Below, in pieces: positions 21,826 to 33,420 of a stretch of DNA of 64,000 nucleotides. The stretch comes from Haematobia irritans (lineage: Eukaryota > Arthropoda > Insecta > Diptera > Muscidae). How positions within the stretch are numbered: position 1 is the first letter of the stretch; every line of letters starts with the position of its first letter. The translations under genes and the position numbers were made by a program. The DNA is taken from contig NC_134398.1 of NCBI RefSeq assembly GCF_050003625.1, forward strand, positions 86,987,983 to 87,051,982, written 5' to 3'. Under the pieces are notes generated by a model, which had not been told where the DNA came from, ran no database searches, and saw only the letters and a program-made list of their open reading frames with translations.

Positions 21826-21953
21826 TGCTTAATAGTTTTGCAAAAATTAGCTCAGAAAATTTTATATCGGCTTAGCTCACAAGCCGCCGCCGCCGGAGGC
21901 AACAATTTAGTGTCAGCCACTGCCGACAAAAATGGGTCGGCTTCATTCTCTGG
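21826..21953. mobile_element. GGC-rich hAT MITE fragment
   Basis: Reverse match to the 19939 copy: AAGCCGCCGCCGCC, GCCTCCGG complement, and the end GTCGGCTTCATTCTCTG at 21953. The other half is missing. Confidence 0.7.
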
Positions 21954-23059
21954 TCACGATGTTATAGACGTGTTTCGAACAAGGTTGATAAAGTTCACGC
22001 TTTTATACTTTTTTCATACTATTTGAGTGTTAAAAGTACTGCCCACGAACAAACCGTACATTCAAAAGAAGTTTAGTTGTATCCAAAGATGTTTACCTTC
22101 TCTTAAGGATTTTGGTATTGATTCCGAGCCAAAGATCTAGGATCAATAAAATTAAAATTAGGAAACACATTGCAATGTGGATTTTTAATTATTTTTTTGC
22201 AATTCACGAAAAGTTACATGTTTTTGAAAATTTATTAAGGCAAAGTTAACTATCATAAACATTTTATTTTCGGGAGGTTCAACGGTAATTCACTTTGGGT
22301 TTAGTGACTTATCCGAATTTATTCTGATAATTGATTGATAGTTTAGCTACAGGTAGAGGAATGTTGTAGGTCCGAAACGGCCGTCCATCCAACCATCCAA
22401 CCATCTTTCAGTATTTCTGAAATAATTCTGAAAAAATACATTGGAAATACGTTTTTTTTTTTAATTGAAACACATCATAATTTCTACTAGAAATCGAGCC
22501 TGAATTTGGAAAATCAAGTTAACACATTTTTAAGGGACTTTCTTTATGTACTAAGAATAAAAATGCTGAAAACAGGAATAATTCAAATTTGTTTCTTAGA
22601 ATCAATTATCCTCTTCTTTGGATAATTGACATGGAAAAATGTCTTAGCCGAGCTAAGATAAATTATAAATTACCACTTAGGCCCCCAAAATTATGTTCTG
22701 TGTCGGTTTCTAGCCCATATGATCAATTTGCTCCCTATTACATGCCGTGGAATGAAGGGCAGCGACGTTTTTTTTAATTTTGACGATTTGCGGTGCTTCT
22801 TTTTTAATAATGTGGAAATAGAAAGAATTTCAAGTAAACCTGATTTAATATACCCGATTTCTAAAAAATCCCAAAGGTATTTGGGATTATTATACCATAC
22901 CCACAGCAACTCATTATGTTTGAGAATAATAACTTCACAGAAAAAATTTCACGAAAATTTTTCCAACTAGTCTTAATTGAGTTTAACAAAATCAAATAAA
23001 AATTTAATTAATTCAACAAATTTTTAAAGGAAAAAAAAAATCAATCACAAAATGAATAA
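21954..23059. other. Intron sequence with MITE fragments
   Basis: It contains a fragment of the GTTTACTTGGATCC family near 22065-22145 (GATTTTGGTATTGATTCCGAG) and of the CACAGAAAAAAATTTCACGA family near 22934-23052. No exon recognised. Confidence 0.5.
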
Positions 23060-23336
23060 TAGTACCACTATTGTGGTAAAGGGTAATAAGTTTGTGCATT
23101 TGTATGAAACGCCGAGAAGGAGTAGTCATAAATTAATTAAATTCTGAGTCGATTTAGAGATGTCCGTCTGTCTGTTGATGTATTTTTGTGTGCAAAGTCC
23201 AGCTCGCAGTTTAAGTCCGATCGTCCTCAAATTTGGCATAGGGCCCTTTTTCGGCTCTGGTTATAAATAATGTATTTATCAACCGATCTTGTTCGAATTT
23301 CGTAAAATCAAGTATTTTAGACTTTCCTTACTTGGT
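23060..23336 (-). mobile_element. Helitron/DINE-like element without central repeats
   Basis: In reverse it carries both ends of the family at 33421-36045: the terminal hairpin block (TACCACTATTGTGGTAAAGGG), GTTTGTGCATTTGTATG, the GACAGACGGAC microsatellite and the left-end block ACTTTCCTTACTTG. The 153-bp tandem units are absent, so this shows the minimal unit of the family (277 bp). Confidence 0.7.
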
Positions 23337-23728
23337 TTTTAATTGGATACAGATAGATATCTACCAAATACAGAGTGGCTGATGTATAATATAACAAAGA
23401 AAAATTCCAAATATGTCGGAAATAACTTAAAATTTTGCAATCAATTTAGATTTATTCCAACTGCATACGTTTGGCACGAAAATTCCCCAATTTATTGAAA
23501 TTCCGCTCCAAATCTCTCCAAGTCCCCAACTCAAATGTTCGTCCCCATTCAAAAAAATATCCCTAATTAGGGAAAAAATCCCCAATACTGTTGCCAACAC
23601 TGTTGCGAAATTACACCAATGAATAGATCCATGTCGAAGATTGTATTGAATTACAAAAACACCGTTGCGAGTTCGATATCTCCTGGTGACATAAAGATAT
23701 TCAATGTACAAATTGTATCATAAAGAGA
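23337..23728. other. Intron sequence with a dispersed repeat fragment
   Basis: A stretch at about 23440-23610 (AATTCCCCAATTT, AAATCCCCAATACTGTTGCC) recurs in the opposite orientation at about 49785-49885. No exon recognised. Confidence 0.45.
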
Positions 23729-23965
23729 ACAAGTATATACGGCCGTAAGTTCGGCCAGGCCGAATCTTATGTACCCTCCACCATGGATTGCGTAGGAACT
23801 TCTACTAAAGGCTGTCATCCACAAACGAATTACTTGGGTTGCGATAACACTTGCCGATGGCAAGGTATCGTAAAACTTTTTAACACTGTCTGCTAAATTG
23901 TAAGTTAGTCCATAAGGGGTATATATTAAACAAAAAAAAGGCCGATTAAATACGTATATAATTCA

Positions 23966-24372
23966 GTTTGACAAAATTTTCTATAGAAATAAAAACTTGA
24001 CAAAATTTTCTATAGAAATAAAATGTTGACAAAATTTTCTATGGAAGTAAAATGTTGACAAAATTTTCTATAGCAATAAAATTTTGACAAAATTTTCTAT
24101 AGAAATAAAATGTTGACAAAATTTTCTATAGAAATAAAATGTTGACAAAATGTTTTATAGAAATAAAATGTTGACAAAATTGTCTATAGAAATAAAATGT
24201 TGACAAAATTTTCTACAGAAATAAATTTTTTACAAAATTTTCTATAGAAATAAAATTTTGACAACATTTTCTATGGAAATAAAATGTTGACAAACATTGC
24301 TATAGAAATAAACTTTTTACAAAACTTTCTATAGAAATGAAATTTTGACAAAACTTTCTATAGTAATAAAAT
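23966..24372. repeat. 29-bp tandem array
   Basis: About 14 units of TTTGACAAAATTTTCTATAG plus AAATAAAA, with period 28-29 bp and scattered substitutions. Equivalent arrays are at 41745-42110 (reverse) and 48255-48630. Confidence 0.93.
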
Positions 24373-24379
24373 TTGACAA

Positions 24380-25335
24380 TTTTTGCATGGCTGTTAGAGG
24401 CCATATACTAACGAAATGTACCAAATTTCAACCGCATCGGATGACTTTTGCTCCTCCAAGAGGCTCCGGAGGTCAAATCTGGGGATCGGTTTATATGGGA
24501 GCTATATATAATTATGGACCGATATGGACCAATTTTTGCATGGTTGTTAGAGACCATATACTAACACCACGTACTAAATTTCAATTGGATCGGATGAATT
24601 TTGCTCATCCAAGAGGCTCCAGAGTTCAAATCTGGGGATCGGTTTATATGGGAGCTATATATAATTATGGACCGATATGGACCAATTTTTGCATGCTTGT
24701 TAGAAACCGTATACTAACATCAGGTACCCAATTTCAAACGGATCGGATGAATTTTGCCCCTCCAAGAGGCTCCGGAGGTCAAATCTGGGGATCGGTTTAT
24801 ATGGGAGCTATATATAATTATGGACCGATATGGACCAGTTTTTGCATGGTTGTTAGAGACCATATACTAACACCACGTACCAAATTTCGATCGGGTAGGA
24901 TGAAGTTTGCTCCTCCAAGAGGCTCCGGAGGTCAAATCGGGGATCGGTTTATATGGGAGCTATATATATTTATGGACCGATATGGACCAATTTTTGCATG
25001 GTTGTTAGAGACCGTATACTCACATCAGGTACCAAATTTCAACCGGATCGGATGAATTTTGCCCCTCCAAGAGGCTCCGGAGGTCAAATCTGGGGATCGG
25101 TTTATATGGGGGCTATATATAATTATGGACCGATATGGACCAATTTTTGCATGGTTGTTAGAGACCGTATACTTAGACCACGTACCAAATTTCAACCGGA
25201 TCGGATGAATTTTGCTGCTCCGGAAGGATCCGCAAGCCAAATTTGGGGATCGGTTTATATGGGGGCTATACGTAAACGTGGGCCGATATGGCCCATTTTC
25301 AATACCATCCGACCTACATCAATAATAACTACTTG
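24380..25335. repeat. 153-bp tandem array
   Basis: The marker GCATGGTTGTTAGAG (or a variant) starts at 24538, 24691, 24844, 24996 and 25149: a period of 153 bp, with one unit shortened by 1 bp. Each unit includes GGACCGATATGGACCAATTT, ACCAAATTTCAACCGGATCG, AGGCTCCGGAGGTCAAATC and GGGGATCGGTTTATATGGG. Units differ by a few per cent, more in the outermost ones. Confidence 0.95.
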
Positions 25336-25582
25336 TGCCAAGTTTCAAGTCGATAGCTAGTTTCGTTCGGAAGTTAGCGTGATTTCCACAGACGGACGGA
25401 CAGCCGGACAGACGGACAGACGGACAGACGGACGGACGGACGGACATGCTTAGATCGACTCAGAATTTCACCACGACCCAGAATATATATACTTTATGGG
25501 GTCTTAGAGCAATATTTCGATGTGTTACAAACGGAATGACAAAGTTAATATACCCCCCATCCTATGGTGGTGGGTATAAAAA

Positions 25583-26134
25583 GAGAGAGATAGAAAGAAA
25601 GAGAATAAAATCTATAAACAGAAATGAGGGCAACAACCTCGCGTAAAAATAAATTTGTGCGTATAAAGAATTTGTTATACATCCAAAAACGGCTCGTAAG
25701 CATACCGTTGCTTGTCAGCTGTTTGTTTTTGATGCTAATTTGGTGCTTTTAGCACCAAATTTAGTGCTTTTTGGTTTCCAAAAAGCACCAAATTTCCTTT
25801 TTAATGCTTTCTGGCATTTTCGTTTAGTGCTTTTCTCAATTTGAACAATATTAAGTTTAATTGACGAAATATTTTCATACAAAAATTCGATTGTTATTAA
25901 GTTGGTATAGATCAATTTTTTAATCAATATTGGTATTTAGGGTATTGGTTAGAACCAATTTGGTGCAGGCATGCTTATACTCATACCCGGTAATAGGAAT
26001 TTTGACTGGGAAATGTCTAGCGACGAGTGCCGAATTTGTGAACTTGATAAAGATGTAATTAACAACGTTTGTGTTAAATTAACAAAAGCACTCATAACTG
26101 AAATAAATATTAATATTTCCAAATTTAATGTCGA
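25583..26134. other. Intron sequence with two AGCACCAAAT hairpins
   Basis: Two adjacent inverted repeats: AATTTGGTGCT/AGCACCAAATT (25737-25761, 3-nt loop) and AAATTTAGTGCTTTTTGG/CCAAAAAGCACCAAATTT (25757-25795, one mismatch). No gene seen. Confidence 0.6.
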
Positions 26135-28350
26135 ACAAGTAGATACAGCAGTAAGTTCGGACGGGCCGAATCTTAAATACCCACCACCATGAATCAAATA
26201 TAATAGTTTACTTTGAAAACTCTTCGTCGTAGCGGGTTACTTGATAATACATAGCATTTTGGGGGTTTGATGACAAATCTTCTCCCAAGCAAATCAGTTC
26301 AACCAGTACGCTTCCCGAAGAAAAAATTTAAAGATTCTACCTATGAAGACCAGATCAGATTCTGGATTTATGAGAACCATTTTTTTTTTTTTGAGTTTTA
26401 GAGAAATCATAAATATATAGTGTATATGATGAAAAACGCTTTGATTTGAAATATTAAATCTGTAGATTTTTCCGTCATTATTTAAATGAATACCATGAGT
26501 AAAATCTGGAAACTTTACTTTCAGTTCCAAGCAATTTTCATGATCAGTGCGCCTGCTATACCCTGAAAGAAGTGTTTTCTTTTCTGAGGAACGACATTTT
26601 AGACAAGAAAAGTTTTCTTTTGACACAAATTTTAGGGACAATCTTTGAACCGCTTATCAAAAATTCGGATTAGTTTGCTCTAAACGAAAATACTTTATAC
26701 GAAAGGGGAATTTCGTTTGTCTAAAATTTCATTCCGGAGGAAAATATTTGTTGGGTGTACCCTCAAGAAGTTAAATCGGTCTATATCGATGCCTTGCCAA
26801 ATGGACCGGTAAAAATAAATGCAATACAGATTTTGAGGGCCTAAAATTACAGTATATTTAAATTTTTGTGCAAATCGGATAAAAACTACGGTTCCTAGAA
26901 GCCAAAGGAGTTAAATCTGGAGATCGGTCTATGTGGAGGCTACACTAAAACATGGGTCGACACACACCATATTCGGCTGACCTATTTGTGGTCAGCCGGA
27001 TTCCAGAAGTCCTAGAAATAAATTCTGGAGTTAGGTCTATATGAGGGCTATACAAACATGGACCAATATTCACCACCTCTTAATGTTCCTCAAATACCTC
27101 TAGAATTCCACTTTCAGACGAATTGGATGAAAACTACGAATTCTAGAAGCCCAAAAAGTAAAATCGGGAGATCAGTCTATATAGGGGCTATACCAAAACA
27201 CGGACCGAAACGGACCATTTTCAACGCACCTCTTTATGGTCATAAGATACGTCTATACTTCTAATTTCCGGCAAATCGGATAAAAACTATGAATTCTAGA
27301 AGACCAAGAAATAAAGTTGGTAGATCGAAAATATGGACCAATAGGAGCCATTTGCGACACACCTATTTGTGATCTTAAAATACCTCTACATTTTCAATTT
27401 CAAGCAAATCGGCTAGAAAATATAGTCTCTAGACGCCCAAGAAGTAAAATCGAGATATAGGTCTATATAGGCGTTATACCAAAAAATGGACCGATACACC
27501 TCAATTTGAGGTCCCAGAATAGCTCTAGATTTCCAATTTCAGGCAAATCGTGTAATAAATGCAGTTTATAGAAGCCTAAGAATAAAAATCGGGAGATCGG
27601 TCTATATGGCGACTATACCTAAACATGAACCGATACGGACCATTTTCGACACCTCTTTATGGTCCTAAAATATCTCTAGATTTTCAATTTCAGGCAAATC
27701 GGATTGAAAAGACAGTTTCTAGACGCCAAAGAAGCAAAATCGGGAGATCGGTATATATAGGGGCTATACCTAACCATGGACCGATACGGACCATTTTCTA
27801 CACACCTCTTTATGGCCCTAAAATACCTCTAGATTTCCAATTTCAGGCAAATCGGATAGAAAATACAGTTTCTAGACGCCCAAGAAGAAAAATCAGGAAA
27901 TCGGTCTATATGGGGGCTATACCAAAACATGGACCGATGGGCACCATTTTCGGCACACCTTTTTATGGTCCTCAATTACCTCTAGATTTTTAATTTCAGG
28001 CAAATTGGATAAAAACTACGGTTTTTATAAGCCCAAGACCCCAAATCGGGAAATCGATTTATATGGGGACTATATCAAAACTTGGACCGATATAGCCCAT
28101 CTTTGAACTTGACGATCTTGAAACAAAAAACGAATCTATGCCAAATTTCAGTACGATAGCGCCATTATTGAAGGCTGTAGCGTGATTACAACAGACAGAC
28201 GGACATGCTTATATCGTCTTAGAATTTCTCCATGATCAAGAATATATATACTTTATATAGTCGGGAATAGATATTTCGATGTGTTAAACACGGAATGACA
28301 AATTTATACCCCCATCACCATTCTACGATTATGGTGATGGGTATAAAAAA
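26135..28350 (+). mobile_element. Helitron/DINE-like element, diverged family with ~150-bp units
   Basis: The left end ACAAGTAGATACAGCAGTAAG followed by TACCCACCACCATG resembles copy 1. An irregular tandem region (about 26780-28140) has units of about 142-163 bp containing ATCGGGAGATCGGTCTATAT and GGCAAATCGGATAGAAAATA. It ends with ACAGACAGACGGACATGC, the core AAGAATATATATACTTTAT and a strong hairpin TATACCCCCATCACCAT..ATGGTGATGGGTATA (28307-28347). A small MITE is nested at 26561-26756. Confidence 0.72.
26561..26756 (+). mobile_element. Short MITE nested in the HINE-like element
   Basis: TA|CCCTGAAAGAAGTGTTTTC at the left and GGAGGAAAATATTTGTTGGGTG|TA at the right, with the same interior blocks as 2552-2770. 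TA flanks support Tc1/mariner-type insertion. Confidence 0.65.
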
Positions 28351-28985
28351 TGTTATTGTCCATTTGAAAGACATTACTGACCAAAATGAATTGGATGAAA
28401 GCATTCAAAGTGATCAAGGTGTACACTTGAATAGAGGTTCATAATTTCATAAAAGTGCAAATGCGTCAAATCAATACACGAAATCTTCTACAATACATCT
28501 TAGGAAGTTTCTTTTTTTTTTGTTTTATTATTTTAGTTGGCGTTAGTAGTTTTTGTGGTGGGTGGTGGTATGTTAGAATTTATAATACAGTTTGGTGCTT
28601 TTTGACTTCCGGGAGTTGGCTTCACTGCGACAGCCCATACAAACGATTCCCCAACGATAGCAAAAGGTAAACGTTTCGTAAGATTGAGAAAAAAAAAACA
28701 AAAATGTACGTTTTAATTTTGTATCAACTGATCAAAACACAAGATTAGCGTGAATATATATTTCTTTGAAAAAATACTATTGTATTTAAAACGGACAATG
28801 AGACTTTGATATTATCGGTGAAATTCATTTTAAGTGCAAACAATCAATCTTTTTCTGCCTGTTCTTGATAGTATGTTGGTGCGTTCTTTCAATTAAGCTA
28901 ATCGCCAAAAATAATCATAGGTTGCCGTTCTGTTACGGCTACGTTACATTTTTATATGAATAACCAGAAATTTACTCATTTGCAC
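28351..28985. other. Unassigned intron sequence
   Basis: No exon or element recognised. A T-run and GGTGGGTGGTGG patch occur around 28505-28570. Confidence 0.4.
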
Positions 28986-28988
28986 TAA

Positions 28989-29885
28989 AGGCCGGTATGC
29001 ACCTCTAGCGAAATTTTCGGTGGCAAAAATTTATATAAGTCTACAACAAAAAAACAGGGCTGTGTATACAAATTTTAAACCAGCTAATCGTTTTTAAAAA
29101 TTGTTAATATATGTTCCAAATATTCCTCAAATAAATTGTTTATTATTTACAGACCTTTTAAAACTTTTACGCACACTATGATTGTAATAAATTAAATGTT
29201 TGCTGCCAAAATATGCTTTTGACAACCCTGTTATTTTCATTAGAGGTGCGTACACACAAAAAAATATTTTTCTGAGTCAATCACGAAATTAATTGATCCA
29301 ATTAATTTTTTAATTGAAATGTCTTCAATCACGAAAATGATAGTATCAATCACAGTTTTAATTGGGCATAGAAAAAATCCTTGATTAAAAAATTAATTGA
29401 TGTCATTAGCAATTTTTAATTAATTTTTTAATTGATTCAATTAAAAATTTAATCGATTTTGAATGCAAACCCCAATTAATTTTTTATTTAAAAAGGTAAC
29501 TATTTTCAACTACTTTCTGAATTGGCTTAGAATTTTTATTTTGATTAAGAAATGTTCATCACTTTTTTTAACTGACTTCGTCTTCTGAATTTGATTAAAA
29601 ACTTAATTCTATCAATTAATTTTTTAATTAAAAATTTTAAAATTTTCAATCATTGACTTAATTAACCTAATGTTTCTACCTTGATTAAAAAGTTAATTGT
29701 ATCAATTAATTTATTAATTAAAAAAACATTCAACTTCAATTAACATTTTAATTGGAAATATTCTGGTGATATTTTTTTCTGTGTACCAGCTTACGAAATT
29801 GAACGCTACCGAAAATTTCGTTAGCATAAATATCAATGCATTTCTTATGGGAATGAAATTTTTCGCTAGAGGTGCATACCGGCCT
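28989..29885. mobile_element. PIF/Harbinger-type MITE with 25-bp perfect TIRs
   Basis: Perfect inverted ends at 28989-29013 and 29861-29885, beginning AGGCCGGTATGCACC, are flanked by TAA on both sides (28986-28988 and 29886-29888). A TWA target duplication is typical of PIF/Harbinger. No transposase. A second MITE (29253-29783) is inserted in the middle, so the original element was about 365 bp. Confidence 0.85.
29253..29783. mobile_element. Nested TA-flanked MITE (AATTAATTTTTTAATTGA family)
   Basis: TA|CACACAAAAAAATATTTTTC at the left and GATATTTTTTTCTGTG|TA at the right. The interior is full of AATTAATTTTTTAATTGA palindromes. The same family is at 47780-49763 and a fragment at 22934. Confidence 0.82.
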
Positions 29886-29954
29886 TAAAGAAAAAAAAAC
29901 AACGTATTGACATTATGATGTCACACAATGGAATTTTTAAAGTTCTACACACTA

Positions 29955-30419
29955 CACTCAAAAAAAGTTTACTTGGATCCAAAGATGTTGACCTTCCTTT
30001 AAGGATTTTGGTATTGATTCCGAGCCAAAGATGCGGGTTCTTTAAAATAAAGACATTTTTGTGTGACCTATCTGGCTTTAAATCTAGGATCTATAAAATT
30101 AAAATTAATAAATCTATTCACGTACAAACAAATGCCAGTTTAAAAATACAAATTATGACGGATATTTCGAAGTAAATAATATTTACTTAATTCCAAAAAA
30201 AATGTAAACCAAAGATGCTAAAATGTGTTTCTTTACTTTAAAGAAAATTTGCCTTTATGTCCTAAATTTAATGAAACAAATTTTTGAAGCAAAGATTATA
30301 AACTTTCTTTTAATTAAAATTTCATTATTTTAAAGAAATTTGTCCTTAATAGTGTGTAAATTGCGCATCCTAAAATTGAGGTTGCGTAATCTTTAATATC
30401 ACGTAAATAATGTTTTCAG
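29955..30419 (+). mobile_element. TA-flanked MITE (GTTTACTTGGATCC family)
   Basis: TA|CACTCAAAAAAAGTTTACTTG at the left; right end near TAATGTTTTCAGT. Contains GGATTTTGGTATTGATTCCG and CAAAGATG blocks shared with 54228, 55216, 56253 and 58534. Non-coding. Confidence 0.65.
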
Positions 30420-31644
30420 TTTATGCAAGAGTAGTTTAAACCCCCATCTGAATCGAGTCTCATTCAATTTCCCGTCCACAGCAAACATCATCTGCATAAT
30501 TCTAGAATATGACATAGATCCATAATAGATCTGTGTGAGGTTTTGCCTTCGGGAGAAAAATAACATTATTGTGCTCCTTTTTCCCAATTTTGAATTCTTT
30601 ACTGGGATACATTATCACTGAAAGATTCATGGAATGTTCTATGCCCCCAACCGTTCTATGCAATTGTACATTCTTTTTATTTTTTCTTTTTGGTAATCCA
30701 TCCAAGTGATGGTTTTGAAAAACATTTCACATTTTACCAAAGCAATAAAAACAACAACCACAACCGGAAGTTGAAAATGCTGGTGTGCCTGGTATTTAGT
30801 TTTTCCATTTCAGCCATCTTGTTTGGTATTGTTTCATGTGATGGTGTACACATACATGGGCATTGTTTAGAATAGGTATACGAATAAACTGAAGGAGCAC
30901 AGTGGGTCGTTCAAACACCAACATAGACACAGTGACATTAAATAAACACAGATACCAAAATCAATGTTGTCAAATTTAGGGGAAAGTTGATATCTAGTCA
31001 ATCCGATATCTTATCCAAAGCAACATCAACATCGATTGAGAAATGCTAAAGATGAAAATCGACTCTTTTCTCAAAATCTACTCAAATAAATTCATGGATT
31101 TTTGACGGAAAATCGGTCACTAAGAAAAACTTTGTATCAGGGAAATGCGATTTCCATGATAAGCAAAATTGGTAATTCAAAGATATTGCACATTTTGTCT
31201 TCGTTTCCCATTAATTACAGATATACCTGCATTTGGGTTTATTATCCATGAACCACTCTAACGCCGTGTAGCTTCTACAAAAGCGTTGTAGAAAAACAAT
31301 GAAAATCTTCCTTTTGGGTTCGGTGCAATCATTTCGCATAAGGTTTTCTATTTTATTATTACGGAATTAATTTCAAAAAATAAATATACGTACAAATAGT
31401 TTACTTACCTTTTTCATTTGAATCTAAAGACGTTTTGAAATATGCTGGGACACATTTCACTTCTAATTCCTAGACTGGCGAGAGGTGTTTCGATACACTT
31501 TTCGAATAATTTTTTGAAAATTTTGTGTGTTGGTTTTGTTCTTATTTTTTTTTTTTCGTTGTACATCCTTTCTTGGTTTAAAAATTCGAATTTATTGCCT
31601 TAACAGTGCAAAGCAAATGAGAAGTGATAAATAATTGCAACTTT
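30420..31644. other. Unassigned intron sequence
   Basis: No gene or element ends recognised. Small open frames on both strands (30399-30875) have no domain-like content. Confidence 0.4.
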
Positions 31645-31870
31645 CACACAGAGAAGGAATATGATCAACTCAAAAATGTTCACAACCATGTTATTGTCAC
31701 GGAAATTTGTATCCGATTTCGACGAGTCAGTTTATATTTGGCTAAAATAACAATACGTTTGCGACAACAATTTTCCATATAACATTTTTCTCTTGAAACA
31801 TCACAGGAGATTAGTGTATTGTCACTTTGAGGAAAAATGAAGAGAGGAGAGTATCCCATTTTCGAAAAAT
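31645..31870 (+). mobile_element. Fragment of the CACGCAGAGAAG MITE family
   Basis: CACACAGAGAAGGAATATGATC resembles the left end at 15751. The opposite end is not found. Confidence 0.4.
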
Positions 31871-32290
31871 AGTAAAAGCATCTTAACACCAATATAAACA
31901 TTTGTTTCTTTTTGTTTATATAATCTTTACTTTTTTATTTTATTTATATATTAAAAATTTAGAACTGATTTAGTTAATGTCAAAATAGAAAATAATTAAT
32001 AATAAGCCTCGATTAAAAACAATAAAAATCTTTCGCTTTATAATAAAATTAATTTTCGGAATAAACCAGCAAATGGTGTATGGATTTAAAGTGCTTATTT
32101 GCCTACTACATTTTCCCCACCCTTTTCTGTAGAAATGTGCGTACAAATTATGTGGTAATTTTAAGCTACCAATGGGTTGTTACCAATAATGCAGCGTATA
32201 GTCTATTGGTTATTTTGAGCGACATCTCCTCGTTAAATTCTCCGCTCAAATATAAATAGGTAGCCATGTAAGTAGGCGTTCACTACACGC
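31871..32290. other. Unassigned intron sequence
   Basis: AT-rich; nothing recognised. Confidence 0.4.
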
Positions 32291-32611
32291 AAAGAAAAAA
32301 AACGTTTGGAAAACGTGTACCGAAAACGTTTTTCTTTTGTTAGAGTTTTTTGAATTGCTTCGAAAATTTTAAACTTTTATCATCAAAAAAATTCGTTTGT
32401 TACAAAATTTTTATTTTTTCAATAAAAAAAGTTATTTTTGAAACAACAACACAGTCCATTTCCTTTATATCAAACACTGTTCTTTTCTGACTTTAGGTCT
32501 TTAATAAGACACATTTTATAGTTCAAAATTTAATATACTACAATGTAATGTTGAACATTTTTTCGGAATCTTCCGAACATATCTGGAATATATGTTAAAA
32601 AAAAAAATTAA

Positions 32612-32692
32612 AAAAACTTTGGTCGAAGCAGTGATCGAACCCACGACCCTTGGCATGCAAGTCGGACGTAGCAACCACTGCTCCACGGTGCC
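32612..32692 (-). other. tRNA-like module 2 (antisense copy)
   Basis: On the minus strand: GGCACCGTGGAGCAGTGG (box A region), GACTTGCATGCC, and box B GGGTTCGATCAC, then CGACC. Same arrangement as 3858-3932. Confidence 0.55.
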
Positions 32693-32806
32693 AAACTAAA
32701 TGTTTGTTTCTGTTAAATAAACTTTGTTTATTTGGTTCGTGGGCGCCGCAAGCTATGCTATATAAATATAACTTATATGGGTAATTATCTATTGATGACC
32801 ATAACA

Positions 32807-32884
32807 GGTACATAGCTCAGTGGTTAGTGTGTTGGCTTACAAAGTGCATGGTCCGCGGTTCGATTCTCCGTCCAGGCGAAAGGT
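32807..32884 (+). other. tRNA-like module 1
   Basis: Box A TAGCTCAGTGGTTAGTG, GGCTTACAAAG in the anticodon-arm position and box B CGGTTCGATTCTCC: the best-preserved copy of module 1. Divergent from the module at 32612 with about 115 bp between. Confidence 0.6.
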
Positions 32885-33420
32885 AAAAAAAATTTAAAAT
32901 TTATAAAATCATATAATTTCTTCTACATTGTTGGTATTACAGGAAAAGGTGTTAAGAACTAAAAAACCCCGTGGATGTGAGAAAGATGTAAGGGAAAATG
33001 CAATTAGCAAGAAAACAATGTTTTTTTGTTTTTTTTTTAGTTTGTCTTTATGAAATCCTGGAAAAGAATAAACGTTTATCACAAAAAGTATATACTTTTC
33101 TTCCAAATACACTTACTTACAGCGAAAAGCAAATGAGAAACGAACTTTGTTTGTCTAAAATTTCGTTTGGGAGGAAAGAATTATTTTTTTGCGTGTACTT
33201 ACCCGAACAAGCCGACCGATTCTCCAGCGAAAAAAATGTGTCTGCCCAAAAAAACAAATAAAGTAAAGGCTCAATTTCAAACACACTGTTAAGAAATATG
33301 TTTTTCATATGTTCCGATATAAACAAAATGTGTTTATATATACATTTACAAATTTCGAGTAAACCTATATATATTGTGATATTTTATTCAGAGAGCGTGA
33401 GAGATAAACGCAACTTAAAA

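Larger units (their letters stand above)
23729..25582 (+). mobile_element. Helitron/DINE-like element with 29-bp and 153-bp arrays, copy 1
   Basis: The left end is ACAAGTATATACGGCCGTAAG, followed by an inverted-repeat block ACCCTCCACCATGG. Then come a 29-bp array, a 153-bp array, a GGACGGACAGACGG microsatellite (25392-25445), the core AGAATATATATACTTTATGG and a terminal hairpin TATACCCCCC..GGTGGTGGGTATA. The combination of GAC-rich microsatellite, conserved core and TATACCC/GGGTATA end is that of dipteran mini-me/DINE-1 (HINE) elements, which are thought to be mobilised by Helitron/Helentron proteins. No protein is encoded here. Copies occur at 40751-42341, 48016-49710 and 50180-51100. Confidence 0.75.
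32291..33000 (-). mobile_element. CATATGTT TIR element, antisense fragment
   Basis: In reverse it matches the central part of 44426-46050 (CTTTTGTTAGAGTTTTTTGAA; the tRNA-like pair; GGAAAAGGTGTTAAGAACTAA). Both terminal regions are missing or diverged. Confidence 0.65.

Noticed and set aside
23966..24372. CRISPR-like regular 29-bp repeats
   Set aside because: Repeats are contiguous, with no unique spacers, and the sequence is a eukaryotic intron inside a mobile element.
24345..25360. Long open frames (236 and 135 codons) across the 153-bp array
   Set aside because: The unit is 51 codons long, so any stop-free frame in one unit stays open through the array. A 1-bp deletion in one unit breaks it, there is no start context or domain, and the array is part of a HINE-like element.
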